DNA of 27,794 nucleotides from CAZUDI01 sp964618975 (GCA_964618975.1 CAZUDI010000049.1:1-27794), one strand, 5' to 3'; counted from the stretch's first letter, positions 7,234 through 16,521 are shown. The notes: a model not told the origin generated them from the letters alone. Made by a program: numbers and translations.

Positions 7234-10200
7234 ATGAAGCCTCAAGACCTGACATCTGCGCAATGGCGCTTCCTGGCCGCACTCGAGGCCCTGGGCGGGG
7301 CGGCTACGGTGGAGCTGCTGGGACAGCTGGTACCGCTCACCCCCGGACCGCTGGTGGATCTCATCGCGCGCGCCGTGGAACGGGGATGGCTTACCCAGGA
7401 GGATAGCCACATCCTCTGTCTGGCGGAGACGCTGCCGACAGAGGTGCGCGCCCGGCTGGCCAGGATCAATTCCCCCTCCCAGATAGGCCGGCTGCTCAAA
7501 CGCTTCCGGGCCATCGGGCGGGATGACGCCTCCCTGGTGCACCTGGAGGCCAACCTGCTCCAGCGTGCCGGACAGGCCTACGCGGCCGCCCTGATCGAGT
7601 TCGACGCCGCCACCCGGCTCATGGAAGACGACGACCTGCACGGGGCCATGGCCATGGCAGGCAACGTCATCGCGCGTCTTACCGGGGAGAATTTGTCGGC
7701 GGAACTGAGCCCCCTGTATGTCAAGGGGGTGCTGTTTTACGCACGGCTCAGCTATCTTCTGGGTGAGGACCTTCCCCGGACCCCGCAGATGCTCGAGTCG
7801 ACCCTTAAGATCGCTACGGCTATCGGTGACCGCCGCTCGCTGGTGCTCATCCGCATGTACATCGGAACCTTCCACTACCTGCACGACGAGCTGGACGCCG
7901 CCCTGGAGGCGCTGAGCGAGGGTCTGGAGGCCGCCGCTTCCCTGGGAGACGAGGACATCCTCATCCAGTGCGCCGAATTCGAGGGCATCTACTATTACAT
8001 CCAGGGCCTCTACCGCCAGGCCTACGAGGCCTTCGAGCGGGCCATCGAGACCTCCCAGCGGCGCCGGGATCACCTGTTCAACCACTATCTGCCGATATTT
8101 CTGGGGCAGTCGGCGGCCATCCTGGGGCGCTTCCATCGCGCCATCGGGGTATTGAATGTCAATCTGCGTCGGGCGCGTATGGCCGGGCAGGAGGAGCGCG
8201 CCACCCTCTACGAGGCCACGCTCGGCATGGTACTCATGCGCATGGGACGCAAGAGCGAGGCCCTGCATCATCTCTACAAGACCCAGATCGAGGCCACGCA
8301 GCAGAACAATGACCGGGCCCTGTACTTCGCCCAGCGCGGGATCATCTACTACCACTATCTCGAGGGGCAGCTCAAGGAGGTGGAGCAGGGGGTGCGCAAC
8401 GTTCACTTCGGGACGCACTTTCCGCATTATTCCTGGCCCACGGGGCCGCAGTACATCTGGCCGATCATCCTGGAGATCATCGCCGTCGTCATCCAGCTGG
8501 GCTTCGAGCCCCCCCCGCAGTACGATGTGTTCAAGGACATGGAGAAGATCCTCAAGGGGCCGAACCTCAATCTGCGCGGCACGGTCTACCGCCTGCAAGC
8601 GCAGGGGCTTGTGCGCACTCAGGGTGACAGGGAGACCATCAGAGCCCTGCTGCTCAAGAGCGAGGCCGACCTGCTGCGCTCGGCCGATCCCCTGGAACTG
8701 GCCAAGACGCACATCGAACTGGCCCGGCTGTGCATCAAGGAGAACCAGGACGAGACGGCCCGGAGCTATGCCCTGCATGCCTGGGAGGGGCTCTCGGGAC
8801 ACTGGGAGAATCTCTTCCCCGTCGATCTCAGGATGATCGTGCACCCCCGGGAGACGGAGAGCGTCGAGTATGGTGGCATGACCATGCTGGACGGCTTCAT
8901 CGATGTCCTGGACGCCTTTGTCCCCAGTGCCGACGAGGAGGAGCTGCTGGGCCGACTCATGAGCGCCACCTGCCACTTCTTCGGCGCGGAGCGCGGCGGG
9001 CTCTTCTGGGTGGACCCGCAGTCAAGCACAGGCCAGCTGCACCTGCGGGCGGCCTACAATCTGATGCCTTGCGAGATGGAGGATGCCCTCTTCAGGCACA
9101 ACCTGAGCTTTATCAGGAAGGTGTTGCGCAATAACCAGCCCCTGCTGATTCATGACCCGGACGCCTCCTCGCCCCGGATCATCTGTCTGCCCATCGAGAT
9201 CCACGGTGTGGTCTCAGGCGTTTTGTACCACGAGAACCTCTACATCACGGAGGGCTTCCACAGCCTCGATCGCAAGCTCCTGATGCGCATCTCACGTCAC
9301 GTGAGCGCCTATATCGAGCGGATCGGGGCCTATTGCCGCCTGATCGAGAGGATGTCCGTGCGCGCCAACCGGCAGGCCGAGCAGGGTCTGTCGGCGGACT
9401 ACGGCGAGATCGTGGCCGGCAGCGAGTGCATGCGTACGCTGCTGCAGCGCTCCGACCAGGTGGCCGCCTCGGAGGCCACGGTGATCATCCTGGGCGAGAC
9501 GGGCGTGGGCAAGGAACTGCTGGCGCGCCGGGTGCATGCCATGAGTAACCGCAGAGATGGGCCCTTCCTCACGGTCGACCTGACGAGTATCCCGGAACAC
9601 CTGGTGGAGAGCGAGCTCTTCGGGCACGAGAAGGGGGCCTTCACCGGGGCCGATCGGCAGAAACTGGGCCGTATGGAGCACGCCGACAAGGGCACGCTGT
9701 TCATCGACGAGGTGGGAGAGATCCCGCTGTCCGTGCAGGTGAAGCTGCTGAGAGCCCTGCAGGAACACGCCTTTGTGCGCGTGGGCGGCACGCGGACCAT
9801 CAGCGCGGACTTTCGGCTCGTGGCCGCTACCAACCGCGATCTGGCATCCGAGGTGGAAAGGGGCAACTTCCGCGAGGATCTCTACTACCGCCTGAATGTG
9901 GTGCCGCTCCTTGTGCCCCCTCTGCGTGAGCGGGGCGCGGACACGATCCTGCTGGCGCAGCATTTCCTGGCCTACTACGAGCGTAAATACTCGCGCGGGT
10001 CGCTCAAGCTGTCGGAGCACGACCGTGAGCTGATCGCTGCCTATCCCTGGCCCGGGAATGTGCGCGAACTCAAGAACACCATGGAGCGGGCCGCCATCCT
10101 GTCTGCCCCCGGACAGCTTGAGCTGGCCCTGCCCGTGCTGCACGCGGGCTCGGGCGAGGAGCAGAACACCCTGGAGGCCATCCCCTCCCTCGAAGAGCTC

Positions 10201-10332
10201 GAACGCCGCCACATCCAGCGTGTGCTCGCGATGACCGGCGGGCGCATCGGCGGCCCGGACGGCGCTGCCAGGCTGCTGGGCGTCAAGCGTACCACGCTCT
10301 ATGCCCGCATGAAGAAGCTCGGCGTCGCCTGA
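7234..10332 (+). CDS. Sigma-54-dependent transcriptional activator with MalT-like TPR sensor region and GAF domain (regulator A)
   Basis: 1032 aa, about twice the usual length of such activators. Order: a small helical, winged-helix-like segment (about 1-60); a long helical TPR-like repeat region (about 60-540) resembling MalT/STAND regulators; a GAF-like domain (about 550-705); an AAA+ sigma-54 interaction domain with Walker A GETGVGKE (754-761), the sigma-54 contact loop GAFTGA (801-806), Walker B GTLFIDEVGE (820-829) and WPGNVRELKN (939-948); and a Fis-type HTH (about 986-1032). All catalytic motifs are intact. It lacks a receiver domain, so it probably senses a ligand or partner protein through the TPR/GAF regions. 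No clear Shine-Dalgarno lies before the ATG; a four-codon ORF at 7223-7237 overlaps it. Probably activates one or more of the -24/-12 promoters here (inference). Confidence 0.93.
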   Translation: MKPQDLTSAQWRFLAALEALGGAATVELLGQLVPLTPGPLVDLIARAVERGWLTQEDSHILCLAETLPTEVRARLARINSPSQIGRLLKRFRAIGRDDASLVHLEANLLQRAGQAYAAALIEFDAATRLMEDDDLHGAMAMAGNVIARLTGENLSAELSPLYVKGVLFYARLSYLLGEDLPRTPQMLESTLKIATAIGDRRSLVLIRMYIGTFHYLHDELDAALEALSEGLEAAASLGDEDILIQCAEFEGIYYYIQGLYRQAYEAFERAIETSQRRRDHLFNHYLPIFLGQSAAILGRFHRAIGVLNVNLRRARMAGQEERATLYEATLGMVLMRMGRKSEALHHLYKTQIEATQQNNDRALYFAQRGIIYYHYLEGQLKEVEQGVRNVHFGTHFPHYSWPTGPQYIWPIILEIIAVVIQLGFEPPPQYDVFKDMEKILKGPNLNLRGTVYRLQAQGLVRTQGDRETIRALLLKSEADLLRSADPLELAKTHIELARLCIKENQDETARSYALHAWEGLSGHWENLFPVDLRMIVHPRETESVEYGGMTMLDGFIDVLDAFVPSADEEELLGRLMSATCHFFGAERGGLFWVDPQSSTGQLHLRAAYNLMPCEMEDALFRHNLSFIRKVLRNNQPLLIHDPDASSPRIICLPIEIHGVVSGVLYHENLYITEGFHSLDRKLLMRISRHVSAYIERIGAYCRLIERMSVRANRQAEQGLSADYGEIVAGSECMRTLLQRSDQVAASEATVIILGETGVGKELLARRVHAMSNRRDGPFLTVDLTSIPEHLVESELFGHEKGAFTGADRQKLGRMEHADKGTLFIDEVGEIPLSVQVKLLRALQEHAFVRVGGTRTISADFRLVAATNRDLASEVERGNFREDLYYRLNVVPLLVPPLRERGADTILLAQHFLAYYERKYSRGSLKLSEHDRELIAAYPWPGNVRELKNTMERAAILSAPGQLELALPVLHAGSGEEQNTLEAIPSLEELERRHIQRVLAMTGGRIGGPDGAARLLGVKRTTLYARMKKLGVA

Positions 10333-10335
10333 AGG

Positions 10336-10357
10336 CCCGCTGCTGATCATCAGCGGG
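10336..10357. repeat. Inverted repeat after regulator A
   Basis: CCCGCTG (10336-10342) pairs with CAGCGGG (10351-10357) around a TGATCA core, 4 bp after the regulator A stop codon. The run that follows is C-rich rather than T-rich, so it is at best a weak terminator. The remaining bases up to 10466 show nothing recognisable. Confidence 0.5.
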
Positions 10358-10466
10358 TTGATTCCCCCCCCTCTTGCCTCGGGGTACCTTTCGAGGCACC
10401 CTAACGCCAAGTCAAACCTGGTTCAATCACCAACGCGATGTATATGTATTGGGGGTGAGGGGGGGT

Positions 10467-10504
10467 ACTCGAGGGAAACCGGATGAATAAGGTTTCCCTC
10501 GAGT
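10467..10504 (-). terminator. 14-bp perfect hairpin closing the minus-strand beta-oxidation operon
   Basis: Arms 10467-10480 and 10491-10504 (ACTCGAGGGAAACC and its complement) are perfect, with a 10-nt loop. The hairpin lies 15 bp beyond the stop codon of the synthetase beta gene at 10520 and faces the convergent regulator A. There is no T-run on either strand, so it is either a 3'-end stabiliser or a non-canonical terminator. Confidence 0.5.
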
Positions 10505-10519
10505 GTCTCCGCGCAAAGC

Positions 10520-11209
10520 TCAGCCGTGCTGGAGCACGATGAGCGCATCCACGGCCACCGGTTCTGCCAGGAGCTGCCCGTTGTCGCGGATGATGAGCGG
10601 ATTGATGTCGATCTCGGCGATCTCCTCACACTCCAGTCCGATGCGGCCCAGGTTCACGAGCACGTCGGCGAAGGTCTCGCGTTTGACCGGTGGTTTGCCA
10701 CGGAAGGTGCCCAGGAGGGAGGTGGAGCGGATTTCGTCGAGCATCTCCAGGGCGTCACGCTTGGTCAGCGGGGCCACGCGGAAGGTGACATCCTTGAGCG
10801 CCTCGGTGAAGATCCCCCCCAGGCCGAACATGACGCAGGGCCCGAACTGGGGATCACGGATCAGTCCGGCCACGAACTCGCGCTGTCCGGAGATCATCTC
10901 CTGCACGAGCACGCCATCGAGCTCCAGCCCGCCCCTTTGCTCGATGTCCCCGTAGGCCTGCATGAGGGCTTCCTCGTCCTGCACGTCCAGAATGACGAGG
11001 TTCATCTCGGTCTTGTGGGTCAGGGTGGCGGAGCAGCCCTTGAGCACCACCGGATAGCCGATCTCGTTGGCGAATGTGAGCGCCTCGTCCCTGCTGTGGG
11101 CCACCATCTCGCGGGTCACCGGAATGGCGTAGGATTCGAGCACCTTCTTGGCGTCGAACTCGTTGAGCGTCTTTTCACCGCGTTCCAGCGCCTCGGTGAG
11201 GATCTTCAT
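10520..11209 (-). CDS. ADP-forming acyl-CoA (acetyl-CoA) synthetase, beta (ATP-grasp) subunit, copy 1
   Basis: 229 aa, close to the size of the beta subunit of two-subunit ADP-forming acetyl-CoA synthetases. ATP-grasp features: LNEFDAKKVLESYAIPVT at the N-terminus, YPVVLKGCSATLTHKTE, VLVQEMISGQREFVAGL, FGPCVMFGLGGIFTEALKDV and EIDINPLI. The enzyme couples acyl-CoA + ADP + Pi to acid + CoA + ATP. The start at 11209 overlaps the alpha stop codon as ATGA, so the two subunits should be translationally coupled; the frame is open upstream, but only inside the alpha gene. Last gene of its operon. The acyl specificity is not visible. Confidence 0.9.
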   Translation of the reverse strand: MKILTEALERGEKTLNEFDAKKVLESYAIPVTREMVAHSRDEALTFANEIGYPVVLKGCSATLTHKTEMNLVILDVQDEEALMQAYGDIEQRGGLELDGVLVQEMISGQREFVAGLIRDPQFGPCVMFGLGGIFTEALKDVTFRVAPLTKRDALEMLDEIRSTSLLGTFRGKPPVKRETFADVLVNLGRIGLECEEIAEIDINPLIIRDNGQLLAEPVAVDALIVLQHG

Positions 11210-12756
11210 GCCGCACTCCTTTTCTCGGGCTTCAGGGACGCCAGATAGCGGCTGTAGCCGGACATGTAGGACAGCACATTGGTGGCCTCCTCGGGGCTGG
11301 TCAGGCACAGGGCCTTCCCGTAGGGGGTCTTGACCAGGGTTTTGACGTCGGAGGCGCCCAGGGTCACGTTGATGATGGGCTTCTTGACCTCGTTCTGCAG
11401 GCGCACCACCTCGGCGAAGACCCGATTTTCCTGCTTGATGCGTTCCTTGATCAGGGTGCTCTTGAGCTCCAGACTCACCGGGGTGCCGGCGATCCTTTTC
11501 TGGCACGCCACGAAGTTCTCGACCAGCGAGAGCACGCCCACCAGGCCCAGGGCGATGATGGCATCGACCTCCTCCCACTTGGCGACCACCTCGAGCACCT
11601 TGAGGACGTTCTCCCCGCTTTCGCCTACCAGGTCGACCGGGTTGGAGCGGTTCCAGAATTCCGGCAGCAGCCCGTCGATCTCCTGGATGACCGACGGCGG
11701 CAGGTTAGGCAGTTCCAGGCCCGAGCGCTCGCAGGCATCGGCCGTGATGACGCCCCAGCCCCCACCGAAGGTGACCACGCCCACGCGGTTCGAGCGCGGG
11801 ATGGGCAGGCAGGACATGGCGGCCGACACGTTGATCAGCTCTACCGGGCTGTCCACCTCCACGACACCGCACTGCCGGAACATGGAGCGGCAGGTAGCGT
11901 ATGAGCCGGCCATGGCCCCGGTATGCGAACTGGCGGCCTGGGAACCCTTGGCCGAGCGGCCCGATTTCAGCACGATCACGGGTTTCTGCTGGGTGACCTT
12001 CTTCGCGGTCTGCATGAATTCGCGGCCGCCGGAGACGCCCTCCATGTACATGGCGATGGTCTTGACATCCTCGCGCTGGGCGAAATAGGTCAGGTAGTCC
12101 TTGGCCGAGAGCACGGCCTCGTTGCCCACGCCGGCGAAGTAGTTGATGCCCACGTCCTTGTCCGTGCACCACTGGATGAACTGGATTCCCACGTTGCCGC
12201 TCTGGGAGATCAGTGCCACGTCACCCTCGCTCGGAAACACCGGCGCGCCCAGGGCCACCACCTGGCCCGGCTTGGAGACGATGCCCATGGTGTTGGGGCC
12301 CACGAACGAGATCCCGCCCTCGCGGGCGATGGTGATGATCTCATCCTCGAGCTTGCGGCCTTCGGCACCGACCTCACGGAAGCCGGAGGTCACCACCACC
12401 GCGGCGTGGATGTTTTTCTCCGCACAGTCCTTCAGCGCCGCCGGCACAAACTTGGCCGGCACCGAGATCACGGCCAGATCGACCTCGTCCGGGATGTCCT
12501 GCACGCGGGCATAGCACGGCAGACCCAGGATGGTCTCCTTCTTGGGGTTGACCGGATAGAGCATGCCGCTGTAATCCCCGCCGATGATGTCGGTCAGGAT
12601 CATGAAGCCCCATTTCCCGGGCACGTCTGACGCCCCGATGAGCGCCACCGACTTCGGGAAAAACATGTGGTCCAGGCGCTTGGTGATTTCGCCCTCGATG
12701 ATCGAGGCCCCGCCGGGACCGGCGCCGATAGGTTCCTTTTTTTTGTCACTTCTCAT
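11206..12756 (-). CDS. ADP-forming acyl-CoA (acetyl-CoA) synthetase, alpha subunit, copy 1
   Basis: 516 aa. An N-terminal CoA-binding Rossmann domain (FFPKSVALIGASDVPGKWG, YPVNPKKETILG) is followed by succinyl-CoA-ligase-like domains with ALISQSGNVG and the phosphohistidine loop SSHTGAMAGS (His278), then VVTFGGGWGV and NPVDLVGESG. His278 is expected to carry the phosphate between the acyl site and the ATP-grasp subunit encoded next. It is preceded by a modest ribosome site (AAAGGA) and lies 95 bp after the thiolase gene. The context gives it the energy-conserving last step of the beta-oxidation operon: acyl-CoA to free acid with ATP. A second pair of these genes lies at 24842-27144. Confidence 0.92.
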   Translation of the reverse strand: MRSDKKKEPIGAGPGGASIIEGEITKRLDHMFFPKSVALIGASDVPGKWGFMILTDIIGGDYSGMLYPVNPKKETILGLPCYARVQDIPDEVDLAVISVPAKFVPAALKDCAEKNIHAAVVVTSGFREVGAEGRKLEDEIITIAREGGISFVGPNTMGIVSKPGQVVALGAPVFPSEGDVALISQSGNVGIQFIQWCTDKDVGINYFAGVGNEAVLSAKDYLTYFAQREDVKTIAMYMEGVSGGREFMQTAKKVTQQKPVIVLKSGRSAKGSQAASSHTGAMAGSYATCRSMFRQCGVVEVDSPVELINVSAAMSCLPIPRSNRVGVVTFGGGWGVITADACERSGLELPNLPPSVIQEIDGLLPEFWNRSNPVDLVGESGENVLKVLEVVAKWEEVDAIIALGLVGVLSLVENFVACQKRIAGTPVSLELKSTLIKERIKQENRVFAEVVRLQNEVKKPIINVTLGASDVKTLVKTPYGKALCLTSPEEATNVLSYMSGYSRYLASLKPEKRSAA

Positions 12757-12810
12757 GGTCCAATCCTTTCATGCTGAATTTGGGGGCCAGCACGCACCCC
12801 GATCGTCTGA

Positions 12811-12850
12811 CCGGTCCCTGCCGCGAAAGAGGCAGGGACCGGTTTTGTTT
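12811..12850 (+). terminator. Perfect hairpin with T-run on the plus strand, between thiolase and synthetase genes
   Basis: Arms 12811-12822 and 12831-12842 (CCGGTCCCTGCC and complement) with an 8-nt loop are followed on the plus strand by TTTTGTTT. As an intrinsic terminator it reads on the plus strand, although the flanking genes are on the minus strand. On the minus-strand mRNA it would be a stem-loop without a U-run, perhaps a processing or stability element. Confidence 0.6.
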
Positions 12851-12851
12851 A

Positions 12852-14054
12852 TCAGGCGCAGAGCTCGAAGAGCGCCGCTGCACCCATCCCGCCACCGATG
12901 CACATGGACTCCACGCCGTAGCGGGCGCCGCGGGCCTGCATCTCGGTCATGAGCTGGGCGCAGAGCTTGGCGCCGGTGCATCCCAGCGGGTGTCCGAGCG
13001 CGATGGCCCCGCCGTTGACGTTGACGATGCGCTCGTCGCTGTCACTGGCCCAGTATTTTTGGTCATAGAGACCCAGCTGCTGCAGGCAGTAGATCGCCTG
13101 CGAGGCAAAGGCCTCGTTGACCTCCCAGAGGTTGATGTCCTCCACCTTCATCCCCACCATCTTGAGCAGCTTGGGAATGGCATAGGCCGGGCCCACGCCC
13201 ATCTCGTCCGAGCGGCAGCCCGCCACGGTGTAGCACACCAGCTTGGCGATCGGCGCAACCCCGTACTTCTTGAGGGCCGTTTCACTCATGATGAGCGTGG
13301 TCGCGGCCCCGTCGGTGGTCTGTGAGGAGTTGCCGGCCGTGACCGAGCCCATGCCGGCAAAGGCCGGGCGCAGCTTGGCCAGACCCTCCATGGTGGTCTC
13401 CCGCACGCCGTCGTCGAAGTCCTGGATGAAGGCCTCTCTGACCCAGGTATTGCCCTTTTCCCTGTAGCGCGCGGCCGGGGTAGGCACGATCTCGGTGAAG
13501 CGACCGCTTTTCCGGGCGTAGGCGGCCTTCATCTGGGAATGCCAGGCGAACTCGTCCTGCATCTCGCGCGTGATCTTGTAGCGATTGGCCACGTTTTCGG
13601 CCGTGATACCCATGGACATGTAGACGTCCGGATTCTCCTTGGCCCACTCGGGGTGCGGCCGGGGCAGGTTGCCGCCCATGGGCACGATACTCATGGACTC
13701 CAGCCCGCCACCGATGAGTACGTCGGCCCAACCGCACTTGACCTTCATGGCCTGCAGCGCGATGGCCTCCAGCCCCGAGGAACAGAAACGGTTGACCGTG
13801 GCCCCACAGGTGGAATCCGGAAACTTGCACATCTGGGCGGCGATACGGCCGATGTTGATGCCCTGTTCGGCCTCGGGAAAGGCGCAGCCGATCATGAGGT
13901 CCTCGACGACGCTCTTGTCCACGCCCGGGGTGCGCTCCATGAGGGCATTCAGCGCGGTCTTGAGCAGGTCCTCGGGCCTGGTCTGGGCCAGGGCGCCCTT
14001 GCCCCTGCGGCAACCGGGGGTCCTCACTGATGAGACGATATATGCATCTTTCAT
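12852..14054 (-). CDS. Acetyl-CoA acyltransferase (thiolase)
   Basis: 400 aa, the normal length for a degradative or biosynthetic thiolase. The acylated cysteine is Cys91 in VNRFCSSGLEA; the NEAFA motif, His355 in GGAIALGHPLGCTGAK and the second catalytic Cys385 in MCIGGGMG are all present, so it should be active. It cleaves 3-oxoacyl-CoA with CoA to acetyl-CoA plus a shortened acyl-CoA in the cytoplasm. A strong GGAGGAGAG site precedes the ATG. It lies 24 bp after the dehydrogenase-hydratase fusion gene, which supplies its 3-oxoacyl-CoA substrate, and before the ADP-forming synthetase. Confidence 0.95.
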   Translation of the reverse strand: MKDAYIVSSVRTPGCRRGKGALAQTRPEDLLKTALNALMERTPGVDKSVVEDLMIGCAFPEAEQGINIGRIAAQMCKFPDSTCGATVNRFCSSGLEAIALQAMKVKCGWADVLIGGGLESMSIVPMGGNLPRPHPEWAKENPDVYMSMGITAENVANRYKITREMQDEFAWHSQMKAAYARKSGRFTEIVPTPAARYREKGNTWVREAFIQDFDDGVRETTMEGLAKLRPAFAGMGSVTAGNSSQTTDGAATTLIMSETALKKYGVAPIAKLVCYTVAGCRSDEMGVGPAYAIPKLLKMVGMKVEDINLWEVNEAFASQAIYCLQQLGLYDQKYWASDSDERIVNVNGGAIALGHPLGCTGAKLCAQLMTEMQARGARYGVESMCIGGGMGAAALFELCA

Positions 14055-14078
14055 TGTTCTCTCTCCTCCCTCTTCTCT

Positions 14079-16484
14079 CTACAGCAGCAGGGGTTTGCCG
14101 GTCTTCATGATGTGCTCGGCCATCTTCTGCGTGTTCTCGGTCTGCCACAGCTCGACAAAGGCCTGACGTTCGAGACCCTGGATGTATTCCTCGCTGACCT
14201 CGGTGCCGCAGGGCACATCACCGCCCGACATGCAGAAGGCGGCCTTCTTGGCGATGAATTCCATGTGCGGCGGGATGTAGCCGCCTAGGCGCATGTTGTT
14301 CATCTCCGCATGGATCATGCCCTGGGCCTCGCGGCCGAAGACCGGGATCTTCTTCTTCAGGGGTGGGGCATAGCCGTCGTCCACCAAGTTCAGGACCTCT
14401 TTCTTGGCCTCGCCGATGAGGTTGTCGCGGTTCATGACAATGCGGTCCACCGGTCGCAGGAAGCCCATACGCCGGGCGTCGGCGGCCGAATTCGAGTTCT
14501 TGGCCTGGGCCACATTCATGAAGGCCTGGATGAAGAACCCGGCATAGTCGGTCAGCTTGGCAAGCTCGGGCTTGGATTCCACATAACGCCGCCACAGGTT
14601 CATCATGCCGCAGCCGCCGGGCAGAAGGCCCGCGCCGACCTCGACCAGGCCCATGAAGAGGTCTGTGTGCGCCACGATGCGGTCGGCGGCCAGACACACC
14701 TCGCAGCCGCCGCCGAGCGTCAGCCCGAAGGGGGCTGCCACCACCGGATAATTGCAGTAGCGCAGCTGCATCATCCCTTTATGGCCGCCCTTGATGAAGG
14801 TATCGATCTCGTCGAACTTGCCCGCACGGGCCAGTCCCAGCATGTAGGACAGGTCGGCGCCGGCCGAGAAGGCACCCGGCATGCCACCGGCCTGATTACC
14901 GATCACCAACCCCACGCCGTTGTCCTCCACATAGGCGGCGGCCTCGGTCATGAAGTCCAGCATCTCCTTGTTGAGGGCGTTCATCTTGGAGTGGAACTCC
15001 AGGCACAGCACCCCGTCGCCCAGGTCGATGAGCGAGACCGAGGGCGAGGACTTGACAACCCTGTTCTGGGCCCGCAGGCTGGACAGCGAGAGGGCCTTGG
15101 GGCTGACCTTGACCGCCTTGTAGTCCTCGCTGGCGAAGTCGTAGTAGTACGTCTGTCCGTCCTCGAGCTTGTAGAACGAGGTCTTGCCGTTATCAAGCAT
15201 CTTCTTGATCTTGGCCGGCACCGTGAAGCCGTCCTTTTCCATCCTGGTGGCCGCCTCGGCCAGTCCAATGGCGTCCCAGGTCTCGAAGGGGCCCAGCTCC
15301 CAGTTGTAGCCCCACTTCATGGCGTTGTCGATCTCCACGATGGTGTCGCTGATCTCCGGGATCCGGTTGGCGGCATAGATGCAGGTGGCAGCCGTCACCT
15401 TCCAGGCGAATCTGGCACCTTCGTCCTCGCCGTAGAGGATGGCCTTAAGCTTGTCGGCGGCATTGGTGGCCTTCTTGGCCTCGTCCAGGCAGGCGAAGCT
15501 GGCCTTATCGAATTCCTCATAGGCACCGGTGCTCGGGTCGATGACCTTGCGGATCTTTTTCCACTCGGGTGTGATGTCGGTCTTGTAGAAGCCGCCCTTG
15601 GTCTTGTTGCCCAGCTGATTGTTCTCCACCATGTTCAGCACGAAAGCGGGCGCCTGGAAGACCTCACGCTCCTCGTCCGCCGTGCACAGGTCGTACATGT
15701 TCTCCATGATGTGGATGACCGTATCGAGCCCCACCAGATCGGCGGTTTTGAAACAGGCGGTCTTGGGACGTCCCATGGCCGGACCGAAGAGGGCATCCAC
15801 CTGGGGCACGCTCAGACCGTCGGCGAGCATGGCCTGAATGGTTTTGCCCATGCCGTAGGTCCCGATGCGGTTACCGATGAAGTTGGGGGTGTCCTTGGCC
15901 CACACGATGCCCTTGCCCAGCCGGTGCTCGACAAAGTCGCCTATGAAGTTCAGGACCTCGGGACGCGTCTCCTCGCCGGGGATGATCTCCAGCAGGTGCA
16001 TGTAGCGCACCGGGTTGAAGAAGTGCGTGCCCAGGAAATGCTCCTTGAAGGTCTGGCCGCAACCCTCGGACATGGCCTTGAGCGGGATGCCCGAGGTGTT
16101 CGATGACACTATCGTCTCCGCCTTGCGGATCTTCTCGATACGCTTGAAGAGCTGGTTCTTGATCTTGATGTTTTCCACCACCACCTCGACGATCCAGTCG
16201 CATTCGGCGAGCTTGTTGAAATCGTCCTCGAGGTTGCCGGTGGTGATGCGCCCCGCGTCCGCCTTGGAGTAGAACAGCGGCGGCTTGGCCTTCATTGCCC
16301 CCTGCAGCCCGGCATCCACGATGCGGTTGCGGGCCTTGGGGTCGCCCTTCTCCTCGTCTTTGAGATTCGGCGGTACGATGTCGAGCAGCAGCACCTCGAC
16401 GCCCGTTCCGGCCAGCAGGGAAGCGATGCCGCCGCCCATAATGCCGGATCCGATAACTGCGGCTTTGTTGATTCTCCGGACCAT
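14079..16484 (-). CDS. Bifunctional 3-hydroxyacyl-CoA dehydrogenase / enoyl-CoA hydratase (dehydrogenase domain first)
   Basis: 801 aa. The N-terminal NAD-binding domain has GSGIMGGG (12-19), followed by EVVVENIKIK, SSNTSGIP and THFFNPVRYMHLLE, which carries the dehydrogenase His. A second dehydrogenase C-terminal repeat follows. The crotonase domain starts near residue 480, with FSAGADLS for the oxyanion hole and both hydratase glutamates (GGGCEVCLAAD and GLVEVGAGLLPGG), so hydratase activity is expected. The domain order is the reverse of E. coli FadB/FadJ and like Bacillus FadN and archaeal crotonyl-CoA hydratase/dehydrogenase fusions. The start at 16484 is set by GAGGAG 7 nt upstream; the longer open frame has no ribosome site. 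It converts enoyl-CoA to 3-oxoacyl-CoA for the thiolase downstream. Confidence 0.94.
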   Translation of the reverse strand: MVRRINKAAVIGSGIMGGGIASLLAGTGVEVLLLDIVPPNLKDEEKGDPKARNRIVDAGLQGAMKAKPPLFYSKADAGRITTGNLEDDFNKLAECDWIVEVVVENIKIKNQLFKRIEKIRKAETIVSSNTSGIPLKAMSEGCGQTFKEHFLGTHFFNPVRYMHLLEIIPGEETRPEVLNFIGDFVEHRLGKGIVWAKDTPNFIGNRIGTYGMGKTIQAMLADGLSVPQVDALFGPAMGRPKTACFKTADLVGLDTVIHIMENMYDLCTADEEREVFQAPAFVLNMVENNQLGNKTKGGFYKTDITPEWKKIRKVIDPSTGAYEEFDKASFACLDEAKKATNAADKLKAILYGEDEGARFAWKVTAATCIYAANRIPEISDTIVEIDNAMKWGYNWELGPFETWDAIGLAEAATRMEKDGFTVPAKIKKMLDNGKTSFYKLEDGQTYYYDFASEDYKAVKVSPKALSLSSLRAQNRVVKSSPSVSLIDLGDGVLCLEFHSKMNALNKEMLDFMTEAAAYVEDNGVGLVIGNQAGGMPGAFSAGADLSYMLGLARAGKFDEIDTFIKGGHKGMMQLRYCNYPVVAAPFGLTLGGGCEVCLAADRIVAHTDLFMGLVEVGAGLLPGGCGMMNLWRRYVESKPELAKLTDYAGFFIQAFMNVAQAKNSNSAADARRMGFLRPVDRIVMNRDNLIGEAKKEVLNLVDDGYAPPLKKKIPVFGREAQGMIHAEMNNMRLGGYIPPHMEFIAKKAAFCMSGGDVPCGTEVSEEYIQGLERQAFVELWQTENTQKMAEHIMKTGKPLLL

Positions 16485-16521
16485 TTTTTTCTCCTCGTGT
16501 GCGTTTGTAGGTTGTGATCCA

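Noticed and set aside
6814..8976. 720-codon open frame on the minus strand opposite the activator and regulator A genes
   Set aside because: It is a shadow of strongly coding plus-strand genes in high-GC DNA, has low-complexity His/Gly/Asp/Val-rich sequence, and has no recognisable family or ribosome site.
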